Source of the DNA: M2408 sp040386975
Lineage (GTDB): Bacteria > Bacteroidota > Bacteroidia > Flavobacteriales_D > Crocinitomicaceae
Length of the DNA stretch: 64,000 nucleotides
Assembly (NCBI GenBank): GCA_040386975.1
Contig: JAZKEO010000006.1
Span: forward strand, 244,449-308,448
Direction of reading: 5' to 3'
This document shows positions 1-7,710 of this stretch, piece after piece; the stretch's first letter is position 1, and every line of letters begins with the position of its first letter. The notes under the pieces are model-generated. The model saw only the letters and a program-made list of their open reading frames with translations. It did not search any database and was not told where the DNA came from. The position numbers and the translations under genes were made by a program.

Positions 1-37
1 CAAAAGTTAAAGCTTAAAAAAATTAAAATATAAAAAA

Positions 38-1300
38 ATGGCAGTTTTAGAAATGAAAGTACCAAGTCCAGGAGAATCGATTTCAGAAGTAGAAATTGCT
101 TCTTGGTTGGTTTCTGATGGCGATTATGTTGAGAAAGATCAAGCAATTGCTGAAGTTGATTCAGATAAGGCAACTTTGGAACTTCCAGCTGAAGAAAGCG
201 GAATTATTTCCTTGAAAGCCGCTGAAGGTGATGTTGTTAAAGTTGGACAAGTAGTTTGTTTGATTGATACTTCTGCCGAAAAACCTGCTGGTTCAGCTCC
301 TGTAAAAGTTGTTGAAAAAGTAGTCGAAGAAGTTAAAGTTGCACCAGTTGCTGAAAAGACTATTGCTCCAAACCCAGCTCCAGTAAATGAAAAAACTTCT
401 TATGCTAATGGAACTCCATCTATTGCTGCAAGTAAAATTATTGCTGAAAGTGGTTTAAAAGCATCTAAAATTCCAGCAAGCGGAAAAGATGGTCGCATCA
501 CAAAACAAGATGTTTTAGCGGCACTTTCAGCAGGAGTTTCTGCTGATGCAATTCAAGGTTGGGGAGGAACAAGAGAACAATCAAGAGAAAAAATGTCGAT
601 GTTACGTCGAAAAATAGCTGAACGTTTGGTTTCAGTGAAAAACGACACTGCCATGTTAACTACTTTCAACGAAGTGGATATGCAACCAATCATGGATTTA
701 AGAGCAAAATACAAAGATAGTTTTGCTAAATTCCACGAGGTGAATCTTGGTTTCATGTCTTTCTTTACAAAAGCTGTTACGGAAGCCTTGAACTTGTTTC
801 CAGCGGTGAATGCGCAAATTGATGGTAACGAAGTTATTTACCACAATTATGCTGATATTGGTATTGCTGTTTCTTCGCCAAAAGGTTTGATGGTTCCAAT
901 TGTTCGCAATGCAGAGCAAATGACTTTAGCTGAAATTGAGCGTGAGATCAAACGTTTGGCTGTTAAAGCACGTGATGGAAAAATAACTCCAGATGATATG
1001 ACTAACGGAACATTTACAATTACAAATGGAGGTGTTTTTGGTTCGATGTTATCAACGCCAATTATCAATCCACCTCAATCTGCAATTTTAGGAATGCACA
1101 ACATTGTTGAACGTCCAGTTGCGATTAACGGTAAAGTTGAGATTCGTCCGATTATGTATGTGGCGCTTTCTTACGACCACAGAATCATCGATGGTAAGGA
1201 ATCTGTTGGTTTCCTTGTAAAAGTGAAAGAAATGCTTGAAAACCCTGAAAGAATGATATTTGGAGGAAAAGATCCTTTACAAGTATTATTGGGATTGTAG
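38..1300 (+). CDS. odhB: 2-oxoglutarate dehydrogenase E2, dihydrolipoyllysine succinyltransferase
   Basis: E2 subunit of the 2-oxoglutarate dehydrogenase complex; it moves the succinyl group from E1 onto CoA in the TCA cycle. The 420-residue protein has the full E2 order. An N-terminal lipoyl domain carries the lipoylated lysine at K44 in a DSDKA context. An Ala/Pro/Lys/Val-rich linker follows, then an E3-binding domain at about 125-162. The acyltransferase domain runs from about 190 to the end, with the HxxxDG motif at H381-D385-G386. A single lipoyl domain and the length fit OdhB/SucB better than a pyruvate E2. The E1 gene would be expected just upstream, outside the window. lipA and lpdA (E3) lie about 48 kb downstream. 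A strong hairpin terminator follows at 1361-1387. Confidence 0.95.
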   Translation: MAVLEMKVPSPGESISEVEIASWLVSDGDYVEKDQAIAEVDSDKATLELPAEESGIISLKAAEGDVVKVGQVVCLIDTSAEKPAGSAPVKVVEKVVEEVKVAPVAEKTIAPNPAPVNEKTSYANGTPSIAASKIIAESGLKASKIPASGKDGRITKQDVLAALSAGVSADAIQGWGGTREQSREKMSMLRRKIAERLVSVKNDTAMLTTFNEVDMQPIMDLRAKYKDSFAKFHEVNLGFMSFFTKAVTEALNLFPAVNAQIDGNEVIYHNYADIGIAVSSPKGLMVPIVRNAEQMTLAEIEREIKRLAVKARDGKITPDDMTNGTFTITNGGVFGSMLSTPIINPPQSAILGMHNIVERPVAINGKVEIRPIMYVALSYDHRIIDGKESVGFLVKVKEMLENPERMIFGGKDPLQVLLGL

Positions 1301-1360
1301 ATTTCGATATTTCGACTGATTCAATATAAACATTCTCAGTCAACATTCATATTTAATATT

Positions 1361-1387
1361 AAGTCGAATCGAAAGGTTCGACTTTTT
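1361..1387 (+). terminator. Rho-independent terminator after odhB
   Basis: A 10-bp stem (8 Watson-Crick pairs plus a T-G wobble and a C-G pair) closes a GAAA tetraloop and is followed by a run of T. It lies 60 bp after the odhB stop. The loop region TCGAAAGG also occurs in the ahcY terminator near 2407-2432. Confidence 0.85.
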
Positions 1388-1417
1388 TTGTGCTTTAAAA
1401 CAAAAAACTTATATTTG
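1387..1417 (+). promoter_or_regulatory. Bacteroidota-type promoter of the 1448 gene
   Basis: A TTTG box at 1387-1390 and TATATTTG at 1410-1417 are separated by 19 bp. This matches the known Bacteroidota sigma factor pattern (TTTG, about 19-21 bp, TAnnTTTG). The -33 box overlaps the T-run of the odhB terminator. Confidence 0.65.
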
Positions 1418-1447
1418 AGTCTTTCTAACAAATAGGAAACATAAGTT

Positions 1448-2248
1448 ATGACTTTCAAATTATTTATTTTAACTTTTCTAATTCTTTCATCAAATCCATG
1501 TGAGGAAATTTCCTTGTGGAAAAATTTGTTGGAACACAAAGTACCAACTAATTTGGAGGAAAGATTAAAACTACTCAATGAAAAGGGTTTTGACTTGCAA
1601 AATCTATCTGATAAAGGTGGGAAAATCATCAATTTAGATTACTTTCCTGTTGTTGTTAAAGTCTTACCTAAAAATCCAAAAACAGGACAACAATTTACAG
1701 CAGAAGAGTTTTTGAATCACCTTCGTTTAAATTCAAATCATTTTGTAAATAAAAAACATGCTTCATTTTCTACTTCACCACTTTTAGGAAAAGAAAATAA
1801 AGAGCTTTGGTTTTCCGATAATCCACTTGGTGCAGTCATTCACATAAATATTCCCTTTCCAGCCGGGGATGGCTCAGTTGTTTGTACAGAAAACACTTCG
1901 GATCATTGGATTTATCAAACCATTCGAACTCCATGGAGATTTTTTGGACAAGGAAATGATGGTAAACATCCAGTTACTGGTTTACGACAAATGGGCTTCA
2001 TTAAAAATGAGGATGGATCATATACTTTTTATACAAAAGGTATTGACCGAATGAGTCGAAAATCTCAGGCAATTGTTGCCGAAAATTTGATGAGAAATCC
2101 TTTTAAAAGTGCTGATGAATGTTGGGAAAGCTTTCGTCAAGGAATCTATGATTTTGTTGAGCAAAACGGCGGAAATGCAGTTTCTTTGGATTCTACAAAA
2201 GTAGAAATTTATAGACCGAAATGGAAAAAGGTGAAGGATTGTAAGTAG
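1448..2248 (+). CDS. hypothetical exported protein
   Basis: A 266-residue protein that I do not recognise. The first 16 residues are hydrophobic (MTFKLFILTFLILSS), followed by NPCEE, so it is probably exported. The short signal and the Cys at 18 could also mean lipidation. The rest is soluble, rich in Trp, Asn and Lys, with no obvious repeats. A region around residues 130-200 has several Gly/Trp/Thr turns. The gene has its own promoter at 1387-1417 and stands alone between the odhB terminator and the convergent ahcY gene. It is kept as real because it has a clear promoter, a plausible signal and normal codon use. A 98-residue reverse-strand frame overlapping its start was discarded. Confidence 0.75.
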   Translation: MTFKLFILTFLILSSNPCEEISLWKNLLEHKVPTNLEERLKLLNEKGFDLQNLSDKGGKIINLDYFPVVVKVLPKNPKTGQQFTAEEFLNHLRLNSNHFVNKKHASFSTSPLLGKENKELWFSDNPLGAVIHINIPFPAGDGSVVCTENTSDHWIYQTIRTPWRFFGQGNDGKHPVTGLRQMGFIKNEDGSYTFYTKGIDRMSRKSQAIVAENLMRNPFKSADECWESFRQGIYDFVEQNGGNAVSLDSTKVEIYRPKWKKVKDCK

Positions 2249-2339
2249 AAAAAAATCGGGTATTATAAAAACTATGTGAACTATGTTTTCTATTGTGGTT
2301 GAAAATTAATATTATAAATTCATTTGGTCACCCACCTTA

Positions 2340-2399
2340 TTCCTCCTTTCTCTAACGTTCTGTCTTCGCAAAAATAATTTGCTCTTCTCAAGGGAGGAA
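2340..2399. repeat. Structured intergenic repeat, family B copy 1
   Basis: An outer stem TTCCTCC/GGAGGAA and an inner stem GCAAA/TTTGC are separated by the unpaired segments CTCTAACGTTCTGTCTTC and CTCTTCT. A second copy near 21481-21556 keeps the unpaired segments almost unchanged but has different, still complementary, stems. Confidence 0.7.
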
Positions 2400-2406
2400 A
2401 AACAAA

Positions 2407-2432
2407 AAAAGGAACCCTTTCGAGTTCCTTTT
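2407..2432 (-). terminator. Terminator of ahcY
   Basis: On the minus strand, a 9-bp stem AAAAGGAAC/GTTCCTTTT closes a TCGAAAGG loop and is followed by T residues. It lies about 65 bp after the ahcY stop. The loop is the same as in the odhB terminator. Confidence 0.75.
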
Positions 2433-2478
2433 CCAATATAGTTTATAAGTTTCAACTAAACTTAGCCTTTCATTTAAG

Positions 2479-2501
2479 TAGGCTGAGCTTGTCGAAGCCT
2501 A
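2479..2501. repeat. Hairpin repeat, family A (TAGGCT arms)
   Basis: Arms TAGGCT and AGCCTA enclose GAGCTTGTCGA. The right arm includes the ahcY stop codon. Relatives with the same loop word but different arms are at 4703-4725, 15636-15663 and, degenerate, near 20052-20094. Confidence 0.65.
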
Positions 2502-3812
2502 ATATCTGTAATGTTCTGCTTTGTATGGTCCTTCAACCGCAACACCGATATAATCAGCTTGGTCTTTAGAAAGAACTTCCAATTCAACACCGATTTTAGC
2601 TAAATGCAAACGAGCAACTTTTTCATCTAAATGTTTTGGTAACATGTAAACATCGTTTCCGTAAGCAGCAGCATTTGTCCATAACTCTAATTGAGCTAAA
2701 GTTTGGTTTGTAAATGAGTTAGACATTACGAAAGATGGGTGACCAGTAGCACAACCTAAATTTACCAAACGACCTTCAGCTAAAATGATGATGTCTTTTC
2801 CGTTCACATTGTACATGTCAACTTGTGGTTTAATCTCGATTTTAGATTTACCGTGGTTTCCGTTCAACCAAGCCATGTCGATTTCATTGTCAAAATGTCC
2901 AATGTTACAAACGATTGCTTTGTCTTTCATGTTTTCGAAATGACGACCAACAACGATATTTTTGTTTCCTGTTGTTGTAACGATGATGTCACCTAAACCA
3001 ACAACGGTGTCTAATTTTTTCACTTCAAATCCGTCCATTGCAGCTTGTAAAGCACAAATTGGATCGATTTCAGTAACGATAACTCTTGCTCCAGCACCTT
3101 TCAAAGAAGCTGCAGAACCTTTACCAACATCTCCGTAACCACAAACAACAGCAACTTTTCCAGCCATCATTACGTCAGTAGCACGACGAATAGAATCCAC
3201 TAAAGATTCTTTACATCCGTATTTGTTATCAAATTTAGATTTAGTAACAGAATCATTTACGTTGATTGCTGGCATAACTAAAGTTCCGTTTTTCACTCTT
3301 TCGTATAAACGGTGAACACCAGTTGTAGTTTCTTCTGATAAACCTTTGATTGCAGCAGTTAATTCAGGAAAACGGTCAAAAACCATGTTCGTTAAATCTC
3401 CACCATCATCCAAAATCATGTTCAATGCTTCACCATTTTTGAATGCAAAAATTGTTTGCTCAATACACCAGTCAAATTCTTCTTCGTTCATACCTTTCCA
3501 AGCATAAACTGGAACTCCTGTTGCAGCAATTGCAGCAGCAGCGTGATCTTGTGTAGAGAAAATGTTACAAGATGACCAAGTAACTTCCGCACCTAAAGCA
3601 GTTAATGTTTCGATTAAAACTGCAGTTTGAATCGTCATGTGAAGACAACCTGCAATTCTAGCTCCAGATAATGGTTTTGAAGCACCATATTCAGCTCTTA
3701 ATGACATTAAACCTGGCATTTCAGCTTCAGCTAAAGTGATCTCTTTACGACCCCAATCTGCTAAAGTGATGTCTTTAACTTTGTAAGCCAATTTTTCTTG
3801 TGTGTTATTCAT
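2499..3812 (-). CDS. ahcY: adenosylhomocysteinase
   Basis: Splits S-adenosylhomocysteine into adenosine and homocysteine, relieving product inhibition of methyltransferases; cytosolic and NAD-dependent. The 437-residue protein matches the family length. It has the substrate-domain signature SCNIFSTQDH at 81-90, the NVNDSVTKSKFDN segment at 184-196, the NAD-binding GYGDVGKG at 225-232 and the conserved C-terminal KAEHYRY. It is divergent from purE across a 325-bp gap with a promoter box on each side. I saw no SAH or SAM riboswitch fold in that leader. A family A hairpin repeat begins within its stop codon. Confidence 0.97.
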   Translation of the reverse strand: MNNTQEKLAYKVKDITLADWGRKEITLAEAEMPGLMSLRAEYGASKPLSGARIAGCLHMTIQTAVLIETLTALGAEVTWSSCNIFSTQDHAAAAIAATGVPVYAWKGMNEEEFDWCIEQTIFAFKNGEALNMILDDGGDLTNMVFDRFPELTAAIKGLSEETTTGVHRLYERVKNGTLVMPAINVNDSVTKSKFDNKYGCKESLVDSIRRATDVMMAGKVAVVCGYGDVGKGSAASLKGAGARVIVTEIDPICALQAAMDGFEVKKLDTVVGLGDIIVTTTGNKNIVVGRHFENMKDKAIVCNIGHFDNEIDMAWLNGNHGKSKIEIKPQVDMYNVNGKDIIILAEGRLVNLGCATGHPSFVMSNSFTNQTLAQLELWTNAAAYGNDVYMLPKHLDEKVARLHLAKIGVELEVLSKDQADYIGVAVEGPYKAEHYRY

Positions 3813-3842
3813 ATTGCTATATTAATTCTTAATTTAGAAATG

Positions 3843-3850
3843 CAAAGATA
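3843..3850 (-). promoter_or_regulatory. -7 box of the ahcY promoter
   Basis: The minus strand reads TATCTTTG, an exact TAnnTTTG, 31 bp upstream of the ahcY start. The -33 box is poor (T-rich only). Confidence 0.55.
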
Positions 3851-3984
3851 CAAAACAGCTTTTTAGAAAAAAAATTTATTTTATTGATTTAAGAATCAGG
3901 ATTATAAAATATGTTAAACCTTAGAAACTGTTTTGATTTTATCCAATTTTAATATTACAAGTCTTTTTAGCTAAAATTATCGTT

Positions 3985-4024
3985 GGAATTTCCGGAAATA
4001 GCGTAAACTATTACCGAAATTTCC
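3985..4024. other. Imperfect 17-bp inverted repeat between ahcY and purE
   Basis: GGAATTTCCGGAAATAG and CTATTACCGAAATTTCC pair at 14 of 17 positions around a six-base loop. It is more GC-rich than its surroundings. Its role is unknown. Confidence 0.5.
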
Positions 4025-4088
4025 GCCTCAATTCACTTAAAAATACATTGTAATCTCTTCATTAATAAATTCAAAACAGTTTCTTAAA

Positions 4089-4121
4089 TTTGCTAAAAGG
4101 ACTTAAAAATGTTTAACTTTG
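4089..4121 (+). promoter_or_regulatory. purE promoter
   Basis: TTTG at 4089-4092 and TAACTTTG at 4114-4121 are 21 bp apart, and the -7 box ends 16 bp before the purE ATG. This is a near-perfect Bacteroidota promoter with a very short leader. Confidence 0.7.
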
Positions 4122-4137
4122 CCTTCAAAAACGAATT

Positions 4138-4620
4138 ATGGCTGAAGTAGGAATTATTATGGGAAGTAAATCAGATTTACCAATCATGCAAGAAGCGGCA
4201 AAAATTTTAAAACAATTTGATGTTTCGTATGAAATAAATGTTGTTTCTGCTCACAGAACGCCTGAATTAATGTTAGAATACGCTCAAAATGCTCACAAAA
4301 AAGGTATAAAAGTTATCATTGCTGGAGCTGGAGGTGCTGCACATTTACCTGGAATGACAGCTTCATTGACTCCACTTCCTGTTATTGGTGTTCCAATAAA
4401 ATCTTCTAATTCAATTGATGGTTGGGATAGTATTTTATCAATCTTACAAATGCCAAATGGAATTCCAGTTGCAACAGTTGCTTTAAACGGTGCAAAAAAT
4501 GCTGGAATTTTAGCCGCAAAAATAATCGCTTCATCCAATCCAGCATTACTTCAAAAAATGCTTGATTACGCGGAACAATTAAAAAACGAAGTGTTGGAAA
4601 GCGCTAAGAATTTGGATTAA
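4138..4620 (+). CDS. purE: N5-carboxyaminoimidazole ribonucleotide mutase (PurE)
   Basis: Converts N5-CAIR to CAIR in de novo purine synthesis. The 160-residue protein is the size of bacterial class I PurE. It shows the signatures GSKSDLP (9-15), SAHRTP (37-42, with the catalytic His) and GAGGAAHLPGM (63-73), then the ALNGAKNAGILAA segment. The partner purK is not next to it; purQ and purD are about 6 kb downstream. Transcription starts close to the gene (promoter at 4089-4121). It converges on the carbonic-anhydrase-like gene, and the 103-bp gap holds a family A hairpin repeat. Confidence 0.96.
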   Translation: MAEVGIIMGSKSDLPIMQEAAKILKQFDVSYEINVVSAHRTPELMLEYAQNAHKKGIKVIIAGAGGAAHLPGMTASLTPLPVIGVPIKSSNSIDGWDSILSILQMPNGIPVATVALNGAKNAGILAAKIIASSNPALLQKMLDYAEQLKNEVLESAKNLD

Positions 4621-4702
4621 CTTCGTTGCTGCTTCGCGGTGTTAGATTTTAAGATATTAAGACAATTCTTAACTCTTAATTTTTCACTTTAATTTTTTAA
4701 AG

Positions 4703-4725
4703 GAAACTGAGCCTGTCGAAGTTTC
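4703..4725. repeat. Hairpin repeat, family A (GAAACT arms)
   Basis: Arms GAAACT and AGTTTC enclose GAGCCTGTCGA, the loop word shared with the copies at 2479 and 15636. It lies between the convergent ends of purE and the carbonic-anhydrase-like gene and may act as a terminator. Confidence 0.65.
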
Positions 4726-5269
4726 ACTCTTCACTCTCTTTAAACCAACTCGTATATTTCACGTAATTATTTGCAATTCGCTGCACTTCGCCCTCAAATA
4801 ATTCAGGACTCAAGGTTTTTACTTTTTTTGCTGGTATTCCTGCGTAAATACTCCACGATTCAACACGAGTTCCTTCCAATAAAACTGCTCCTGCTGCAAT
4901 GATGCAATTTGATTCGATGTAACAATTATCCATCACAATCGATCCCATTCCAATCAGTACATTATCTTCAACGGTACAACCGTGAACAAGTGCATTATGA
5001 CCAATTGAAACATTATTTCCTAAAATGGTTTTTGTTCCCGCCTGTCCGGCAGGCAGGTTTTCATAGGTGCAATGAATCACTGCTCCATCTTGAATGTTCA
5101 CGCGATTTCCCATTCGGATGGAGTTTACATCTCCACGAACAACTGCTGAAAACCAAACGGAACATTCATCTCCCATGATGATATCACCCACAAGTGTTGC
5201 GTTTTCTGCAAACCAACAATCTTTACCAAATTGAGGTTCAAATCCTCTACACTTTTTTATTAATGCCAT
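4724..5269 (-). CDS. gamma-carbonic anhydrase family protein with a repeat-derived insert
   Basis: Left-handed beta-helix protein of the YrdA/gamma-carbonic-anhydrase group (181 residues), built from hexapeptide turns across about residues 12-150. The three expected zinc ligands are visible as H66, H91 and H96, the last two in IGHNALVHG. Family members may hydrate CO2 or have acyl-carnitine-related roles; the exact activity is not shown here. The odd feature is the segment LPAGQAG at 72-78. It is encoded by a GC-rich palindromic 21-mer at 5036-5056 unlike the AT-rich surroundings, placed in a loop between helix turns. The gene overlaps the upstream permease gene by 23 bp, so the two are probably co-transcribed. 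Confidence 0.88.
   Translation of the reverse strand: MALIKKCRGFEPQFGKDCWFAENATLVGDIIMGDECSVWFSAVVRGDVNSIRMGNRVNIQDGAVIHCTYENLPAGQAGTKTILGNNVSIGHNALVHGCTVEDNVLIGMGSIVMDNCYIESNCIIAAGAVLLEGTRVESWSIYAGIPAKKVKTLSPELFEGEVQRIANNYVKYTSWFKESEE
5036..5057 (-). repeat. GC-rich palindromic insertion inside a coding region
   Basis: The minus strand reads CCTGCCTGCCGGACAGGCGG, a near-palindrome, in frame and encoding LPAGQAG. Both GC content and sequence differ sharply from the host gene. It looks like an intergenic-type short repeat that has landed in frame in a surface loop. Confidence 0.7.
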
Positions 5270-6383
5270 CTGTCTTAATTTTTTTTACGAGTTTAAGCTT
5301 TGATAAAAACGAAATTTTCTTTTTAGGATTATCACTAATTAGGTAAGCATAAGCACTTAAATTATCACTTTTGTCAAGAAGTACTTTTAAAATTGCCAAA
5401 ATTGGTAGAGCTAAAAACATTCCTCCAACTCCAGCAATTGTTCCACCGATAATTACTCCAATCATAGAGGCTAAAGCATTAATTCTAACTTTCGAACCCA
5501 CAATTTTTGGAATTAAAATATTATTATCAATAAATTGAACAAAAATATTCACAACAATGACACCTGTTATTAAACTTAAATCACTTGAGCCAACTAAAGT
5601 CATCAGGATTGAAATCACACAAGCCACTAAAATTCCTATATATGGAATTAAGTTTAAAATACCTGTTAAGATTGCTAAAAACACAAAATATTTTAGTCCG
5701 ATAATCCACAAACCAAAACCAGTTAAAAGAGAAACAACTAACATTTCAATTAAAAGTCCTAAAATATAATTTCGGATTACGTGATTTATTTCGTTTATTA
5801 CAATTTTAATCGTACCTTTTTTGGAATCTGAAAACAATAAATTAACAAATTGAATCAAATTTTTACGGTAAATTAAAATCAAAAAAGTGTAAATTGGAAT
5901 TAAAATCGTATTCATTAAAATATCGGTGATACTTCCTAAAGATTGAAACGAACTTGATGGACTAATTTCATTTGAACTGACAGATTTCTCTAAAAATAGT
6001 TTTTGATCGACAGCACTGATGTGAAATTGTTCATTAATCCAGGATTGAATATGCTTGTAATGCAAATTAAGGTTTTTAGTAATTTCTGGTAAATCTTCAA
6101 AAAGTGAACTTATTTGTTTGCTTAATGTGAAAAACAACAAAACAAAAGAACCAATTGCAAGAAGTAAACTTAATAATACTGCTAATTCATCAGGGAAAAA
6201 CCATTTTTTTGTTAAAAATGAAACTATAGGGAAAAGAATAATTGCGAAAATAAAACCTAAAATAATTGGAAAAAGTATGTTTTGAGCGATGTAAACGAAA
6301 AAAAATAGTACGACTATTATAAAAAATGAATACGCAATTTTTTTTTTGTTATTTTCAGAATTTAAAGATGATTTTTCGACCAT
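5247..6383 (-). CDS. AI-2E family transporter (PerM-like permease)
   Basis: A 378-residue polytopic inner-membrane protein of the AI-2E/PerM family. After a short Lys/Asn-rich head there are paired hydrophobic segments at about 17-80. A soluble stretch follows at about 90-145, then the family's C-terminal membrane block. That block contains the glycine-rich LNLIPYIGILVA segment and the NNILIPKIVGSKVRINALASM segment. Known members export small molecules or ions (AI-2 for TqsA, sodium/proton antiport in others), so the substrate cannot be assigned. It overlaps the carbonic-anhydrase-like gene by 23 bp and lies downstream of the namZ-like gene on the same strand. Confidence 0.88.
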   Translation of the reverse strand: MVEKSSLNSENNKKKIAYSFFIIVVLFFFVYIAQNILFPIILGFIFAIILFPIVSFLTKKWFFPDELAVLLSLLLAIGSFVLLFFTLSKQISSLFEDLPEITKNLNLHYKHIQSWINEQFHISAVDQKLFLEKSVSSNEISPSSSFQSLGSITDILMNTILIPIYTFLILIYRKNLIQFVNLLFSDSKKGTIKIVINEINHVIRNYILGLLIEMLVVSLLTGFGLWIIGLKYFVFLAILTGILNLIPYIGILVACVISILMTLVGSSDLSLITGVIVVNIFVQFIDNNILIPKIVGSKVRINALASMIGVIIGGTIAGVGGMFLALPILAILKVLLDKSDNLSAYAYLISDNPKKKISFLSKLKLVKKIKTDGINKKV

Positions 6384-6416
6384 TTTTCACAATTACTTAG
6401 TTGAAAATTAATAATT

Positions 6417-7673
6417 TTATTCGTACAATAAATATTTTGCTCTAATTTTTCTAAATTCTTGTATTCCTGGTCGCCAAGATTGACGAATATCTTTGGCACT
6501 CCAGCCTTCATAAACTTGTCTTCTGAGTTCGGACGTTCCAGCCAATCGATCGAAAAAGTGAGGTTGATTGATAAATTCAACCGTATCTCCTAAATGTTTT
6601 TTGGCATCCAAAAGCCAATTTAGATTGATGTCATACATGCGTTTTTTTGCATGTTCGCTCAAATCATGTCCTTTACAAACACGATTTTCCCAAAGTGGAT
6701 TTTTTGCTCCAACATTTGGTAAAGGTGTAAAGGTATAGCCCAAATCTGGGAATAATGGATGTCCAAACATTTCAAAAGGTCTGTCCGTTCCCCTTCCAAT
6801 ACTTACCGTTGTAGCTTCAAAAAAACACAAACTTGGGTACAAAGAAACAGCAATGTCAGATTTTAAATTTGGACTTGGTGGAATCGTAATTGGGTATTTC
6901 ATTTTTCGCGTATAATGTTTACACGAAATCACGTTCAAATTACATAAAAGACCTTCACTCAACCAATATTCTCCATTAATCATCAAAGCATATTCGCCAA
7001 TGGTCATTCCATAAACAATTGGAACAGGGTGCATTCCGATAAATGAGCGAAAACGCAATTCTCTGACTGGACCATCAACATAATGTGTGTTTGGGTTAGG
7101 TCTATCCAATAAAATTAAAGTCTTTTGATTTTCAGCACAAGCTTCCATTACGTAATGCAAAGTTGAAATATAGGTGTAAAAACGAACACCAACATCTTGT
7201 ACATCAAACAAAACGACATCAATATCAGCCAATTGTGAAGGTTTTGGTTTTTTGTTGTTTCCGTACAAAGAAATCAATGGAATTCCCGTAACTGGATCTA
7301 TTCCACTATAAACCTTTTCGCCAGCATCAGCATCTCCACGAAAACCATGTTCAGGAGAAAAAACCTTTTGAATCGTTATTCCTAAACTAAGTAAAGTGTC
7401 CACCAAGTGAGTGTTTCCTATCGTGGAAGTTTGATTCCCAACAATTGCAACACGTTTTCCAACTAAAGAATCCAAATACAAATGCATACGCTGATTTCCA
7501 AGTTGAATTGGATGTTGTTTGGTTGGTTTTTCTAAAGTAACGGTGTAAATTTCTGGATCGTGATTTTCGATAACGTGATTCTCAACAACTTGTTTGTCTT
7601 TCTTCTTTTTGAAAATTTTATCTTTTAAACCACAGGAACAAATGAAAATCAATAAAATACTTTTTAAGCACAA
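6417..7673 (-). CDS. exo-beta-N-acetylmuramidase NamZ-like lipoprotein (DUF1343)
   Basis: Belongs to the DUF1343 family, whose characterised members (NamZ) release N-acetylmuramic acid from peptidoglycan fragments. Support comes from the conserved N-terminal GNQTSTIGNTHLVDTLL block, the SPEHGFRGDADAG segment (expected active-site region), the LLDRPNP segment and SIGRGTDRPFEMFGHP. I prefer a TTG start at 7673 because it gives a compact lipoprotein signal, MCLKSILLIFICSC. An upstream ATG at 7730 and one at 7880 in the same frame would run into the divergent permease gene. The mature protein is periplasmic or surface lipid-anchored. It is likely involved in cell-wall turnover. Confidence 0.85.
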   Translation of the reverse strand: MCLKSILLIFICSCGLKDKIFKKKKDKQVVENHVIENHDPEIYTVTLEKPTKQHPIQLGNQRMHLYLDSLVGKRVAIVGNQTSTIGNTHLVDTLLSLGITIQKVFSPEHGFRGDADAGEKVYSGIDPVTGIPLISLYGNNKKPKPSQLADIDVVLFDVQDVGVRFYTYISTLHYVMEACAENQKTLILLDRPNPNTHYVDGPVRELRFRSFIGMHPVPIVYGMTIGEYALMINGEYWLSEGLLCNLNVISCKHYTRKMKYPITIPPSPNLKSDIAVSLYPSLCFFEATTVSIGRGTDRPFEMFGHPLFPDLGYTFTPLPNVGAKNPLWENRVCKGHDLSEHAKKRMYDINLNWLLDAKKHLGDTVEFINQPHFFDRLAGTSELRRQVYEGWSAKDIRQSWRPGIQEFRKIRAKYLLYE

Positions 7674-7710
7674 AAGCTTTGTGTACCTTCGCACTTTAAA
7701 ATGGTATAAA

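Larger units (their letters stand above)
3813..4137. other. Divergent ahcY/purE intergenic region
   Basis: 325 bp without a gene. It holds a promoter box for each flanking gene and one imperfect hairpin at 3985-4024. No other coding or RNA gene was seen. Confidence 0.7.

Noticed and set aside
1336..1632. 98-residue minus-strand frame
   Set aside because: It covers the odhB terminator and the promoter and start of the plus-strand gene at 1448, and its codon use is that of an antisense shadow.
3813..4137. SAM/SAH riboswitch in front of ahcY
   Set aside because: The leader from the promoter box to the start is only about 30 bases and shows no multi-stem fold. The hairpin at 3985-4024 lies upstream of the promoter.
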